Origin: an uncultured Roseburia sp.
GTDB lineage: Bacteria; Bacillota; Clostridia; Lachnospirales; Lachnospiraceae
Direction of reading: 5' to 3'
Assembly (NCBI GenBank): GCA_934317215.1
Contig: CAKREH010000010.1
Span: forward strand, 35,855-99,854
DNA length: 64,000 bases
The notes beneath the pieces were generated by a model, which saw only the letters and a list, made by a program, of their open reading frames with translations, made no database searches and was not told the origin of the DNA. Below are positions 18,796 to 27,727 of the stretch, one piece after another. The position numbers were made by a program, and so were the translations under genes. Position 1 is the first letter of the stretch, and every line of letters begins with the position of its first letter.

Positions 18796-18840
18796 AGATG
18801 TACAGTTTACAAGGTTTTCCGGATAAAAGGAAGTGATTGT

Positions 18841-19614
18841 ATGAAAATTGAAAAAGTAAATGATAATCAGATTCGTTGCACACTGACGAGAGAAGACTTA
18901 GCAGAGCGTCAGATCAAGTTAAGTGAGCTGGCATACGGCACAGAAAAAGCCAAGATGCTGTTCCGTGACATGATGCAGCAGGCTGCATACGAGTTTGGGT
19001 TTGAAGCAGATGATATTCCGCTGATGATAGAGGCGATTCCGCTTTCTGCAGATACCATTATATTGGTCATTACAAAAGTAGAGTATCCGGAGGAACTTGA
19101 TACAAGATTTTCCAAGTTTTCTGATCCGGATCCTGAAGATTTATATGACGAAGCTGTTATTGGCGGGAATGTTCCTATTTCCGAGGGCGCAGATGATATA
19201 CTTGGAATATTCAAAAAACAACAGGAATTAAGAAATGCAGCAAAATCGCAGCAGAATGACAATTTCGTACCGTCAGATGGCGGTCAGAAAGAAAAAGAAG
19301 ATCCGGTCAGGATCCTTGTAGACATTACGAAATTGTTTATGTTCCAGAGTCTTACTGAGCTGTCGAAGCTTGCTGCCGTGTTAGGTGATTTTTATAAAGG
19401 GAAAAATGACCTGTATGAGGATATTGCAACACACAGATATTATCTTCTGGTAAGCAAAAGCAGCCAGTCACCGGAGGAGTTCAATAAGGTGTGCAATATT
19501 TTATCTGAGTATGGATCCCAGCAGGCATATTCGCCGGCGACAGAGGCATTTTTTGGAGAACATTACAGACTGGTCATAAAAGGAAAGGCACTGCAGATGC
19601 TTGCCGCATTATAA
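18841..19614 (+). CDS. mecA: Adaptor protein MecA
   Basis: A 257-residue ClpC adaptor. The N-terminal domain (residues 1-90, MKIEKVNDNQIRCTLTREDL, with acidic FEADDIPLMIEAIPL) binds substrates. After a charged linker the C-terminal domain (about 155-257) contacts ClpC. It targets proteins for ClpCP degradation. AAGGAAG precedes ATG 18841. It stands alone between a promoter and a strong bidirectional terminator, divergent from the kinase gene. Confidence 0.9.
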   Translation: MKIEKVNDNQIRCTLTREDLAERQIKLSELAYGTEKAKMLFRDMMQQAAYEFGFEADDIPLMIEAIPLSADTIILVITKVEYPEELDTRFSKFSDPDPEDLYDEAVIGGNVPISEGADDILGIFKKQQELRNAAKSQQNDNFVPSDGGQKEKEDPVRILVDITKLFMFQSLTELSKLAAVLGDFYKGKNDLYEDIATHRYYLLVSKSSQSPEEFNKVCNILSEYGSQQAYSPATEAFFGEHYRLVIKGKALQMLAAL

Positions 19615-19653
19615 CTGACAGACAAAGGTTTTTGACCGATAGATCAGTTTGAT

Positions 19654-19707
19654 ATCAGAAAAGGATCGTGAAGATGAGTAAAATCATTTCCACGATCCTT
19701 TTCTGAT
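19654..19707. terminator. Bidirectional terminator between mecA and the DUF1858 gene
   Basis: A perfect 17-bp stem (19654-19670 with 19691-19707) carries the A and T tracts within its arms. It sits between two convergent genes. Confidence 0.85.
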
Positions 19708-19742
19708 GTAATAAACGTTAACAGTAAGATGGCATTCAAAAC

Positions 19743-19955
19743 TTACTCTGCAAGATCTTTAGCAAGAAAATCGTTGATCTCTTTTACAAGAGCATCCGGC
19801 TCGATTCCGTGAACCATAGCAGCCTCTTCGATGGTCTCCATCTGGGAAGATGGGCATCCAAGACAGTGCATACCGATATTTAAAAGAATTGGCGCGATAT
19901 TTTCGTCAATCTGAAGCAGTTCGCCGATCATAGTAGATTTTGTTACCTGTGTCAT
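19743..19955 (-). CDS. DUF1858 domain protein
   Basis: A 70-residue protein with the DUF1858 pattern: helices around a conserved CLGC motif (residues 31-34) following LLNIGMH. The same domain forms the N-terminus of ScdA/RIC-type iron-sulfur repair proteins and also occurs alone, as here. A redox or metal role is inferred from the CxxC. AAGGAGG lies seven bases before ATG 19955, and a near-consensus promoter precedes it. Confidence 0.85.
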   Translation of the reverse strand: MTQVTKSTMIGELLQIDENIAPILLNIGMHCLGCPSSQMETIEEAAMVHGIEPDALVKEINDFLAKDLAE

Positions 19956-20022
19956 ATAGTCCTCCTTATAGAAAATAGGTTTTTTTAGTTATTATCACAG
20001 CTTATTATGCCTGGATGTGGAC

Positions 20023-20051
20023 ATTATAATACGAATCGACAGGGATTGCAA
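20023..20051 (-). promoter_or_regulatory. Promoter of the DUF1858 gene
   Basis: On the minus strand TTGCAA (20051-20046), 17 bp, TATAAT (20028-20023). Confidence 0.75.
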
Positions 20052-20128
20052 TCAGTTCCAGAAGAAGTATGAAAAAATAAACATGTACATTTTGAAAAAA
20101 TATATAATTTTTAAAACAATTGACTCTT

Positions 20129-20154
20129 TAGAGAAAGTGTGTTGAAACCGATAT
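20129..20154 (+). promoter_or_regulatory. Sigma-28-like flagellin promoter
   Basis: TAGA (20129-20132), 14 bp, ACCGATAT (20147-20154). This is close to the sigma-D/FliA consensus TAAA-N15-GCCGATAT and 80 bp before the flagellin start. Confidence 0.75.
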
Positions 20155-20233
20155 ATACAAAAGAGAATTGGGACATGGAGTGTCGGTAATACAGCATGGA
20201 TGCGTGGCAGAGACAACAGAAGGAGAAAGTAGA

Positions 20234-21697
20234 ATGAGAATTAATTACAATGTGTCAGCAGCGATTGCAAATAAACATTTACTTGGAATCGAGGATAATT
20301 TAAGTACGTCGATGGAACGCCTCTCATCGGGACTTAAGATCAATCATTCCAAGGATAATCCGGCAGGAATGGCTATTTCCAATAAGATGAAAGCACAGAT
20401 TGACGGTTTAAACAGGGCCTCACAGAATGCGTCGGATGGTATTTCCGTAATTCAGATCGCAGACGGTGCCCTGAATGAAACAACCAGTATTTTACAGCGT
20501 ATGAGAGAACTCTCCGTGCAGGCAGCGAATGATGCAACATTGACGCCGGCAGATAAAGAAGCGATCCAGAAGGAGATTGATTCCTTAAAAGATGAAATTG
20601 ACCGTATTTCGACGGATACAGAGTATAACAGCAAAACACTCTTAGACGGATCATTAGACACCAGAGTTTACACAAAAAATGCAACGAGAGTCGATATTTC
20701 AGATCATGTCAAAGCAGGTCAGTATCAGCTTACCATTAATACAGCAGCTACAAATGCGGGACCGGTTACTGCAAATGAGAATTATAATTCCACAGCGCAG
20801 GTCGGTGCGTCCGGAACAATGAGTATTAATGGTTCTAAAGTAGAGATCGAGGCAACCGATACCTATGCGGAGGCTTTTGAGAAGATCAGAAATGCTGCGG
20901 AGACAGGGGAAACTTCGGTAAAAATTGATGACACAACAGGAGCACTTAAATTTTCGTCAACAGCATATGGGCAGGAGAGCGTATTAGAAATCTCTTTTGA
21001 CAATAAGAATCTGGCAGCAAACCTGGGATTTGCTGCAAATAACGGAAATGATGTGGTTGAAGATCCTCAGAATAAAGGCAGTTATGTATATGGAAAGATT
21101 CAGAATGGTAAAGTGATCGTACCATCCGGTACAGATGCAGATGTAAAGCTCAAGAAACCGGGTGATGGAACGGGCTTTGGTGATACCGCTACGGTAAAAA
21201 TGGATGGAAATAAGATTACGGTAACAGACCGCGGTGGATTTGAGATGTCATTTCTTGTTGATGCAGGTTATACGGGTAAGCTGGATTTTGATGTTACGGA
21301 TATTGGAACAATGGCACTTCATATCGGTGCAAATGAGGATCAGGAAACAAGAGTGCGTATTCCGGAAGTTTCCAGCAAGAGCCTTTACATTGATGATGCA
21401 GACGTGACGACTGTAAATGGAGCAGGAAGAGGTATCACGCAGTTTGACGATGCAATCTCAAAAGTCAGTGAAGTGCGTTCAAGACTTGGCGCATATCAGA
21501 ATCGTCTTGAGAGTACGGTATCAAGCCTGGATACGTTTGAAGAAAATATGACAGGAGCCCAGTCACGACTGACAGATGCGGATATGGCTTCCGAGATGAC
21601 AGATTATACACATCAGAATGTATTGAATCAGGCAGCAATTTCTGTTTTGACACAGGCAAATGATCTGCCACAGCAGGTATTGCAGATTCTGCAGTAA
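20234..21697 (+). CDS. Flagellin
   Basis: A 487-residue filament protein. The conserved N-terminal D0/D1 helices (about 1-140, with the typical LSTSMERLSSGLKI and NPAGMAISNKM) and C-terminal D1/D0 (about 395-487, with ITQFDDAISKVSEVRSRLGA and ending in VLQILQ) flank a variable surface domain of about 250 residues, the part recognised by bacteriophages and antibodies. The start is ATG 20234 with AGGAGAAAG upstream; the frame extends further up to 20168 but the flagellin start is clear. fliS follows after 15 bp, as is common for a flagellin and its chaperone. Confidence 0.95.
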   Translation: MRINYNVSAAIANKHLLGIEDNLSTSMERLSSGLKINHSKDNPAGMAISNKMKAQIDGLNRASQNASDGISVIQIADGALNETTSILQRMRELSVQAANDATLTPADKEAIQKEIDSLKDEIDRISTDTEYNSKTLLDGSLDTRVYTKNATRVDISDHVKAGQYQLTINTAATNAGPVTANENYNSTAQVGASGTMSINGSKVEIEATDTYAEAFEKIRNAAETGETSVKIDDTTGALKFSSTAYGQESVLEISFDNKNLAANLGFAANNGNDVVEDPQNKGSYVYGKIQNGKVIVPSGTDADVKLKKPGDGTGFGDTATVKMDGNKITVTDRGGFEMSFLVDAGYTGKLDFDVTDIGTMALHIGANEDQETRVRIPEVSSKSLYIDDADVTTVNGAGRGITQFDDAISKVSEVRSRLGAYQNRLESTVSSLDTFEENMTGAQSRLTDADMASEMTDYTHQNVLNQAAISVLTQANDLPQQVLQILQ

Positions 21698-21712
21698 CAG
21701 GAGGGATCTGTT

Positions 21713-22189
21713 TTGAAAAAAGAACAGATAATGGATTTTACAAGAAGGATCAGCCAGAGTAACAGGGGTGGTCTGGTCATTGTAATCTATGACATATTTT
21801 TTGCGTATATGGAAGATACAAAAGAGGCATATGATAACGGAGAATGGGAAAGTTATAAGACAGCACTGCGGAATGCTTCAAAAACAGTCAGTGAATTGAT
21901 CTCATCTCTTGATTTTTCCTATGAACTTGCAGGAGAGTTATACCGCATTTATGTATTTTGCAGGGAAACGCTTGCAAAAGCAATGTATAAAAGGGATTTA
22001 AAAGAGGTTGAACTTGCAGAGAACCTGATGAAGAAACTTTATACGGCATTTGCGGAGGTAATGAAAGAGGATACCTCCGCACCGCTTATGCGTAACACCC
22101 AGCAGGTTTATGCCGGATATACGTATGGAAAAAATGATTTGGTTGAGATGTATCAGGGTTTTGATACTTCCAGAGGATTCTTAGTATAG
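21713..22189 (+). CDS. fliS: FliS-like flagellar export chaperone
   Basis: A 158-residue all-helical protein with the FliS pattern (IYDIFFAYMEDTKEAY near residue 30, DFSYELAGELYRIYVFCRE in the middle). It binds the flagellin C-terminus and keeps it unfolded for export. The start is TTG 21713 with AGGAGGG (21700-21706). It is longer than classical FliS (about 125 residues) and diverged. The stop codon lies in the loop of the terminator hairpin, and the gene's 3' end overlaps the convergent DUF2508 gene. Confidence 0.8.
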   Translation: MKKEQIMDFTRRISQSNRGGLVIVIYDIFFAYMEDTKEAYDNGEWESYKTALRNASKTVSELISSLDFSYELAGELYRIYVFCRETLAKAMYKRDLKEVELAENLMKKLYTAFAEVMKEDTSAPLMRNTQQVYAGYTYGKNDLVEMYQGFDTSRGFLV

Positions 22190-22404
22190 GAATCCTCTAT
22201 TTTTTTTATGCTTGCCAGCAAAAATTTATAGCGCATTTGCACAGAATATAGTTCATAAATGCAGCAGTCGATCATGTCCGGGTCAATTACATTTTCTAAA
22301 TTACGGTATGCGTCCTGCAGATCCTGTGCAGTCTGATGGAGGTCATTCATTAGCACTGTGTAATGCGCATCATTTGTTTTTTCTGGTTGAAAAAAACGAA
22401 ACAT
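22153..22404 (-). CDS. DUF2508 (YaaL-like) protein
   Basis: An 83-residue helical protein with the DUF2508 signature: DLQDAYRNLENV, then DPDMIDCCIYEL and MRYKFLLASIKK. The function is unknown. Next to it, divergently, is a BofA-family gene, the same pair as yaaL-bofA in Bacillus. The start is ATG 22404 with GGAGG six bases upstream; longer upstream frames lack a ribosome site. Its 3' end overlaps fliS by 37 bp. Confidence 0.85.
   Translation of the reverse strand: MFRFFQPEKTNDAHYTVLMNDLHQTAQDLQDAYRNLENVIDPDMIDCCIYELYSVQMRYKFLLASIKKIEDSYTKNPLEVSKP
22172..22208 (+). terminator. Terminator of the flagellin-fliS unit
   Basis: AGAGGATTC (22172-22180) pairs with GAATCCTCT (22190-22198), followed by A and eight T. 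The arms lie within the last fliS codons and the convergent gene. Confidence 0.85.
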
Positions 22405-22582
22405 AATATTCCTCCGTCTGAAAAGTTCTTTATTTTCAGTATAATCATAAAATTTCCATTCTATACAAAAAACGGAAAAATTATAAGAAATTATTTGCAT
22501 AAAATAAGCCAGGATGAATAAATTTGATAAAAAAGAAGGCATGGGTTATCGGGTATAAAACGTGCAGAATTAAGAGGTGTGT

Positions 22583-22855
22583 ATGCCACAGATACAGGAG
22601 GAATGGACGATCATAGCGGTTCTTTGTATTGTCCTTTTCATTGTTGTGATCGGGAAAAAAATGCAGGTGCTGCTTAATTTTATGATCCGTATTGTTTTAG
22701 GCGGAATCGGGATTATTTATGCAAATGATTTCCTGGATTCACAGGGAATAGCGATTAGCGTGGGATTAAATCCGGTAAGCCTTTTGACAATTGGAATCCT
22801 TGGTATAAGCGGGTTTGCGCTGCTTTATGGAATTTTGGCATGTAAATTTTTGTGA
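22583..22855 (+). CDS. BofA-family protein (pro-sigmaK processing inhibitor family)
   Basis: A 90-residue membrane protein with two or three hydrophobic segments and the BofA-type pattern (NFMIRIVLGGIGIIYANDF, GLNPVSLLTIGILGISGF). BofA inhibits SpoIVFB, the protease that activates sigma-K, during sporulation. The start ATG 22583 follows AGAGGTG; GTG 22577 lies inside that site. The DUF2508 neighbour supports the assignment. Confidence 0.85.
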   Translation: MPQIQEEWTIIAVLCIVLFIVVIGKKMQVLLNFMIRIVLGGIGIIYANDFLDSQGIAISVGLNPVSLLTIGILGISGFALLYGILACKFL

Positions 22856-22891
22856 ATAGTCTACAAAGATAAGATATTTTGAAAAAAAGTG

Positions 22892-22920
22892 TAGACAAAC
22901 AAAAAAAGCGTTGTTATAAT
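22892..22920 (+). promoter_or_regulatory. Promoter of the Tad pilus operon
   Basis: TAGACA (22892-22897), 17 bp, TATAAT (22915-22920). Transcription would start near 22927, only about 35 bp before the first gene. Confidence 0.75.
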
Positions 22921-22962
22921 TCGACTTACAAACTACGAAAGAGGTGATGAATTGGGGGACTA

Positions 22963-23403
22963 ATGAATCTTACATTGCTGACGCATCTTACGATAGCGGT
23001 GGTGATGGATTTTGGAAACGACAAAATCAGTAACCGGCTGATCGTTTCCGGATTAATTTGGGGACTTGCATTTCGACTGCTGGGGGAAGGGAGTGCAGGT
23101 GCAGTTCATTTTCTGATGAATATTTCTATTCCGGTTATCTTTTTATTTCTTTTATTTAGTCTGCGCGTACTTGGTGCGGGCGATATCAAGTTATTTTCCA
23201 TTGCAGGAGGTTTCCTGACACTGACACAACTCTGTTATCTGATACCTGTGGCTTTTGTTGTGGGGGCAGTGATAGGAGCAGGAAAGATCGTTTACAAAAA
23301 ATTAACGGTTGGTTACGCAATTGGAACAAAGACATTCATGCATTTTTCAACAGCAATTTTAATTGGATATTTTATTGTGGTCTGGGGGTGGGCTATTGCA
23401 TAA
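22963..23403 (+). CDS. Prepilin peptidase, A24 family (TadV/CpaA-like)
   Basis: A 146-residue polytopic aspartic protease that removes the leader of Flp-type prepilins. The catalytic Asp residues are in VVMDFGNDKISN and GAGDIKLF (GxGD motif). It is the first gene of the operon. ATG 22963 has GGGGG upstream, and a better ribosome site (AGAGGTGAT) points to a TTG three codons upstream that ends at once (TTG-GGG-GAC-TAA, 22952-22963), giving a possible minicistron. The stop overlaps the next gene. Confidence 0.88.
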   Translation: MNLTLLTHLTIAVVMDFGNDKISNRLIVSGLIWGLAFRLLGEGSAGAVHFLMNISIPVIFLFLLFSLRVLGAGDIKLFSIAGGFLTLTQLCYLIPVAFVVGAVIGAGKIVYKKLTVGYAIGTKTFMHFSTAILIGYFIVVWGWAIA

Positions 23404-24445
23404 ACTGGATGTGGCATTCTGCGATACGAATGAAACGTATGGGGAAAGATTTGCTGCATATCTGATGGAACACAAGGCAAAGGAATTTGCAGTTCATTTA
23501 TTTCGGGAGCCGGAATTATTTTTGCAGAAACTAAAAAATGAAAAATATGATCTGGTTTTGCTTGGAAGTGGTTTTTTAGAGCCCGGAGAACAGGCTGATC
23601 TTTTGGGGATGTCTGTGCTGATCCTGTCAGAAAGTATGCCAGAGCAGTTGTCAGAAGATAATTCTTATCTGCATCCGGAGGGAAAGCCGGCGGTTATTTT
23701 TAAATATCAGCCGATGGAGGCGATCCTTCATGAAATCATGGCAGTGACAGGAGGGAAAAAAACTGGAAAGGAGACATTTACGGGCAGTCCGGCAAAACTG
23801 GAGGTAATAGGGGTGTATTCTCCGGTAAGTCATGAAATGCAGATGCCATTTTCCATGGTGCTGGCTTCTGTGCTTGCAAAACAAAGAAGGGTATTGTACA
23901 TCAATCTGATGCAAAATACCGGTTTTTTACAGCTGCTTGACAGTCAGGCAGAATATGATATCGGTGATCTGACTCTTCGCCTGAGAAAGGGGACAATAGA
24001 ATCGGAACACTTTTTTCGGAATGTATACGAAATGGGGGATTTTTCGTATGTAGCTCCATTTCGCAATCCCGAGCAGCTTGGGGAATTTCAGATGAATGAT
24101 TATCAGAAACTACTGGCATATCTGGAAGAGAACACGGAGTTTGATACGGTTGTGTTTGACTTTGGAACAGGGATTTATCTTATAGAGGCTTTTCTGGAAG
24201 AATGCAGCAGTATTTATTGTCCGGTAAAAGAGGGGTATTTCTATGAGTGTCAGAAAGCAGAATTTTCTCATTATCTAAAACGGGCAAAGCCGGATGGAAT
24301 GTTTGAAAAGTTACATTTTGTAAATCTTCCTTTTACTGCGAAAGGAATCCGCGGCGGAAGAAATATGTTAGAACAGCTTATCTGGAGTGAATTTGGAGAT
24401 TTTATAAGAAACTATCTGGCAGGAGATACTTATGGAAAAATATAG
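23396..24445 (+). CDS. TadZ/CpaE-like protein with degenerate P-loop
   Basis: A 349-residue protein with a receiver-like N-terminal domain (about 1-120) and a MinD-like C-terminal domain (about 140-345). TadZ localises the pilus machine. The expected Walker A is replaced by VYSPVSHEMQ, so no catalytic lysine is present. VVFDFGTGI is a Walker B-like strand. The start is TTG 23396 with GGGGTGGG upstream, overlapping the peptidase stop by 8 bp. The upstream in-frame ATG at 23363 has no ribosome site. Confidence 0.75.
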   Translation: MHKLDVAFCDTNETYGERFAAYLMEHKAKEFAVHLFREPELFLQKLKNEKYDLVLLGSGFLEPGEQADLLGMSVLILSESMPEQLSEDNSYLHPEGKPAVIFKYQPMEAILHEIMAVTGGKKTGKETFTGSPAKLEVIGVYSPVSHEMQMPFSMVLASVLAKQRRVLYINLMQNTGFLQLLDSQAEYDIGDLTLRLRKGTIESEHFFRNVYEMGDFSYVAPFRNPEQLGEFQMNDYQKLLAYLEENTEFDTVVFDFGTGIYLIEAFLEECSSIYCPVKEGYFYECQKAEFSHYLKRAKPDGMFEKLHFVNLPFTAKGIRGGRNMLEQLIWSEFGDFIRNYLAGDTYGKI

Positions 24446-25676
24446 GTGGAGTGAAGAGGTATTTGAAGGTTTAAGGTCAAATATTATAGCGGCACTTGAT
24501 TTGTCCAGAGAGCAAAATGATGAAGAGATTTACCGGTTTATTGAAAAGGAAGTGGAAGAATATTCCAGAGAAAATCTGCTGACACTGAAAGAACGGGAGA
24601 AATTAGAACATTTACTGTTTAATTCGTTAAGAAAATATGATGCAATCCAGGAATTATTAGAAGATCCTGAAGTGACGGAGATTATGATCAATGGAGCGTC
24701 ACATATTTTTTATGAGAAAAAAGGAAAACTGTTTCAGGCGCAGACACATTTTTCATCCGAACAGAAATTGAGTGATGTGATACAACAGATGGCAGGGAAC
24801 AGTAACCGTATGGTAAATGAAGCATCGCCAATCGTGGATACAAGGTTAGCAGACGGATCACGTGTGAATATTGTACTTTCACCAATTTCCATAGATGGTG
24901 CCGCAGTATCTATCCGAAAATTTCCACAAACGCCTATTTTGATGGAGGATCTGATACGGATAGGGTCGATTACAGAGGAAGCAGCAGCATTTCTGAAAAT
25001 GCTTGTGACAGCTGGATATAACATATTTATATCAGGAGGGACAGGCTCCGGGAAAACGACATTCTTAAACGCACTGTCCCAGTATATTCCGAGGGAGGAA
25101 AGAATCATTACAATTGAAGATTCAGCAGAACTCAGGCTTGTTGACAAACCCAATCTGGTAAGACTTGAGACAAGGAATCAGATGTTTGAGGGGGTAAAGC
25201 CGGTTACCATACGGGATCTGATCCGCACCGCACTTCGAATGAGACCGGAGAGAATCATTGTTGGTGAGTGCAGAGGAGAAGAGGCACTTGATATGCTGCA
25301 GGCAATGAATACCGGGCATGATGGAAGTTTATCCACAGGTCATGCAAATTCCTGCCGGGATATGATGAGCCGTTTGGAAACGATGGTGCTGATGGGGATG
25401 GAACTGCCGCTTACGGCGATACGAAGTCAGATTGCTTCGGGACTGGACATTCTGGTTCATCTTGGGCGAATGAGGGATAAAAGCCGTAAGGTGCTGTCAA
25501 TCACAGAAGTGATCGGTATGCAGGAGGGGGAGATTGTGTTGAAAGATCTGTATCACTATGTGGAAAAACCATCGGATATGGAAAAAGTTTGTGGAGAATT
25601 GAAGAGAATGGGAACATTATTTCATCAGGAGAAATGTAAAAGGGCAGGAATTGGGCTTTCGGATACAGGAGGATAA
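24432..25676 (+). CDS. Tad secretion ATPase (TadA/CpaF)
   Basis: A 414-residue hexameric type II/IV secretion ATPase that powers Flp pilus assembly. Walker A GGTGSGKTT (K208), an Asp box (ERIITIEDSAEL), Walker B (RPERIIVGECRGEEALD) and a His box (MNTGHDGSLSTGHANS) are all present, so it should be active. An N-terminal domain of about 130 residues precedes the core. It overlaps the TadZ gene by 14 bp and abuts the next gene. Confidence 0.93.
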   Translation: MEKYRWSEEVFEGLRSNIIAALDLSREQNDEEIYRFIEKEVEEYSRENLLTLKEREKLEHLLFNSLRKYDAIQELLEDPEVTEIMINGASHIFYEKKGKLFQAQTHFSSEQKLSDVIQQMAGNSNRMVNEASPIVDTRLADGSRVNIVLSPISIDGAAVSIRKFPQTPILMEDLIRIGSITEEAAAFLKMLVTAGYNIFISGGTGSGKTTFLNALSQYIPREERIITIEDSAELRLVDKPNLVRLETRNQMFEGVKPVTIRDLIRTALRMRPERIIVGECRGEEALDMLQAMNTGHDGSLSTGHANSCRDMMSRLETMVLMGMELPLTAIRSQIASGLDILVHLGRMRDKSRKVLSITEVIGMQEGEIVLKDLYHYVEKPSDMEKVCGELKRMGTLFHQEKCKRAGIGLSDTGG

Positions 25677-26414
25677 ATGGACTATCGGAAATATCAGTGT
25701 AAGCGTTGGGAACGACTGGGATGTTTTGCAGTGGGAACAACATTAACAGCAGTAATCTCATGGCTGTTCTATCGTTCATGGTATGGAATGGTGTTAGTTA
25801 TTCCGATCAATTCTCTTATCATTTTCTATTATAAAAACAAAAAAAGAGATGAACGTGCAAAAAAACTGATGATTGAATTCCGGGATGCAATTATGTCTGT
25901 TGCAGCAGCATTGCTTGCAGGGTATTCCATTGAGCATGCATGGAAAGAAGCAGAGCGGGAAGTTTCAGATCTGTATGGAACGGAGGCTATGATCACGAAG
26001 GAATTAGTTCAGATGAATGCAGAAATAAAGTTGAACCGGAATGTAGAAGAGATTCTGCATGATTTGGCGATCCGCAGCGGGGTGGAAGAAATCGAAAGTT
26101 TTGCAGAGATTTTTGGTTTTGCGAAAAGAAGCGGAGGAGATTTTGCGGGAATTATCAGGACGACTGCAACACGGATATCAGCAAAGATAGAAGTGGAGCG
26201 GGAAGTGGATACGGTTATAGCCGGGAAAAAATTAGAAGGAAAGATTATGGGGATAATGCCTTTTTTTATTCTTGCGTATCTGAACTTTGCATCGGGGGAA
26301 TTTATTGATCCTTTATATGGAAATCTGCCAGGGGTACTTGTCATGAGTGTGTCATTGCTGATTTTTGCAGGAGCGATGGCAATAAACGGACGGATTTCAG
26401 ATATCAGAGTTTAA
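25677..26414 (+). CDS. TadB-like inner membrane platform protein
   Basis: A 245-residue T2SSF-type protein with hydrophobic segments near residues 17-50 and at the C-terminus (about 190-240), and a cytoplasmic helical domain between them (FRDAIMSVAAALLAGYSIEHAW; FAKRSGGDFAGIIRTTA). It forms the membrane platform with TadC above the TadA ATPase. ATG directly follows the TadA stop. Confidence 0.85.
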   Translation: MDYRKYQCKRWERLGCFAVGTTLTAVISWLFYRSWYGMVLVIPINSLIIFYYKNKKRDERAKKLMIEFRDAIMSVAAALLAGYSIEHAWKEAEREVSDLYGTEAMITKELVQMNAEIKLNRNVEEILHDLAIRSGVEEIESFAEIFGFAKRSGGDFAGIIRTTATRISAKIEVEREVDTVIAGKKLEGKIMGIMPFFILAYLNFASGEFIDPLYGNLPGVLVMSVSLLIFAGAMAINGRISDIRV

Positions 26415-26426
26415 GGAGAAAAAAGT

Positions 26427-27701
26427 ATGGTTTTATGTATTGGGGTTCTGTGTGCGGCGATATTTGTGGCGGTTGTGGCGAAGAAAAAGGTATTGCCAGG
26501 GATAAGCCGTGCAGCGGCTGTAATGATTTTGGTATCTGTACTGGCAATTTTTGCACAAATTTCAGAAATGGCAGATGAAAAAAGTGATGTGAAATCAGAA
26601 CTTGTGCGTCCGGCGTATGGAGAAGGCGGTTATGAGGAAGAAATGACACTGAATGTAGAAAATGTGCTGGATGGATATTCTTATCATGTGGTGGTTCCGG
26701 AACAGGTTCTTTCAAAACAGGAGGAGCGGAACCAGCTTGAGACTGCGCAGCAGGAGATTGACGGCGAATTTGCAAAAAACAGTGGTGAAGTACGGGAAAA
26801 AGTAGAAATCCATAACAATTATCAGGACGGAAGGGTGAGTGCAGACTGGGAGTTTGATCCGTATGATGTGATTGATGATGAGGGTGTGGTGGTTGCGGAA
26901 AACGTACCAGAGGAAGGAATTTTAGTAAAGGCTGAGGTGACGTTAAAGTGTGAATCGTCGGAGTGTATCAGTGAGCGGTACTTCCGGATCATGCCTAAGA
27001 TCCTTAATGAAGAACAGAAAATTCTTCAGGAAATTGGGACTTACCTGCACAGTCAGGAGACGGGGACGGAAAATACTCTGAAGCTTCCCGAGCAGCTGGC
27101 CGGGAAGAATCTGGTGTGGAGTACGAAAAAAGAGTACTTGCCGGAAAAAATTATTTTTCTTGGAATAGTGACTGCCATATTGCTTCCGATTGTGGAACAA
27201 TCACGTGAAAAGGATAGAGAAAAGAAACGAAAAGCGGTACTGGAACTGCAGTATGCGGATATGGTAAGCAATCTGGCACTTCTGCTGGGGGCAGGAATGA
27301 CTGTTTCTTCCGCATGGAATAGATTGACGGCGAATTATATAAATAAGCGGAATAAAAAGACAGTTTGCGAGAAAGAAGTATATGAGGAGATGATAAAAAC
27401 TGCATATGAAATAAAAAATGGAATGGGGGAGGAACGCGCATATGAGCGTTTTGGAGAGCGGTGTGGAGGATACCGCTATCGTAAGTTTGGCAATCTTCTG
27501 TCACAGAATCTCAAAAAAGGAAGCAGAGGTCTGACAAAGCTTTTAGAGCAGGAGGCGGAAGAAGCATTTGAGGAACGGAAAAGCATGGCTCGGAAACTGG
27601 GCGAGGAAGCAGGGACAAAGATGTTGTTTCCAATGATTCTGATGCTTGGTGCAGTTATGTTAATACTGGCATTTCCGGCTATGCGTTCTATGGAACTATA
27701 A
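26427..27701 (+). CDS. TadC-like membrane protein with extracytoplasmic insert
   Basis: A 424-residue protein with T2SSF-like features. Two hydrophobic N-terminal segments (to about residue 46) are followed by a hydrophilic domain of about 190 residues rich in Glu/Val, probably outside the membrane. Then come a hydrophobic stretch (about 246-260), the T2SSF-like helical domain (LQYADMVSNLALLLGAGMTV, REKKRK upstream) and a C-terminal membrane segment. The insert is unusual for TadC. It is in the operon 12 bp after TadB. Confidence 0.75.
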   Translation: MVLCIGVLCAAIFVAVVAKKKVLPGISRAAAVMILVSVLAIFAQISEMADEKSDVKSELVRPAYGEGGYEEEMTLNVENVLDGYSYHVVVPEQVLSKQEERNQLETAQQEIDGEFAKNSGEVREKVEIHNNYQDGRVSADWEFDPYDVIDDEGVVVAENVPEEGILVKAEVTLKCESSECISERYFRIMPKILNEEQKILQEIGTYLHSQETGTENTLKLPEQLAGKNLVWSTKKEYLPEKIIFLGIVTAILLPIVEQSREKDREKKRKAVLELQYADMVSNLALLLGAGMTVSSAWNRLTANYINKRNKKTVCEKEVYEEMIKTAYEIKNGMGEERAYERFGERCGGYRYRKFGNLLSQNLKKGSRGLTKLLEQEAEEAFEERKSMARKLGEEAGTKMLFPMILMLGAVMLILAFPAMRSMEL

Positions 27702-27727
27702 ACTGGCTGACAGGAAAGGAGAACTTT

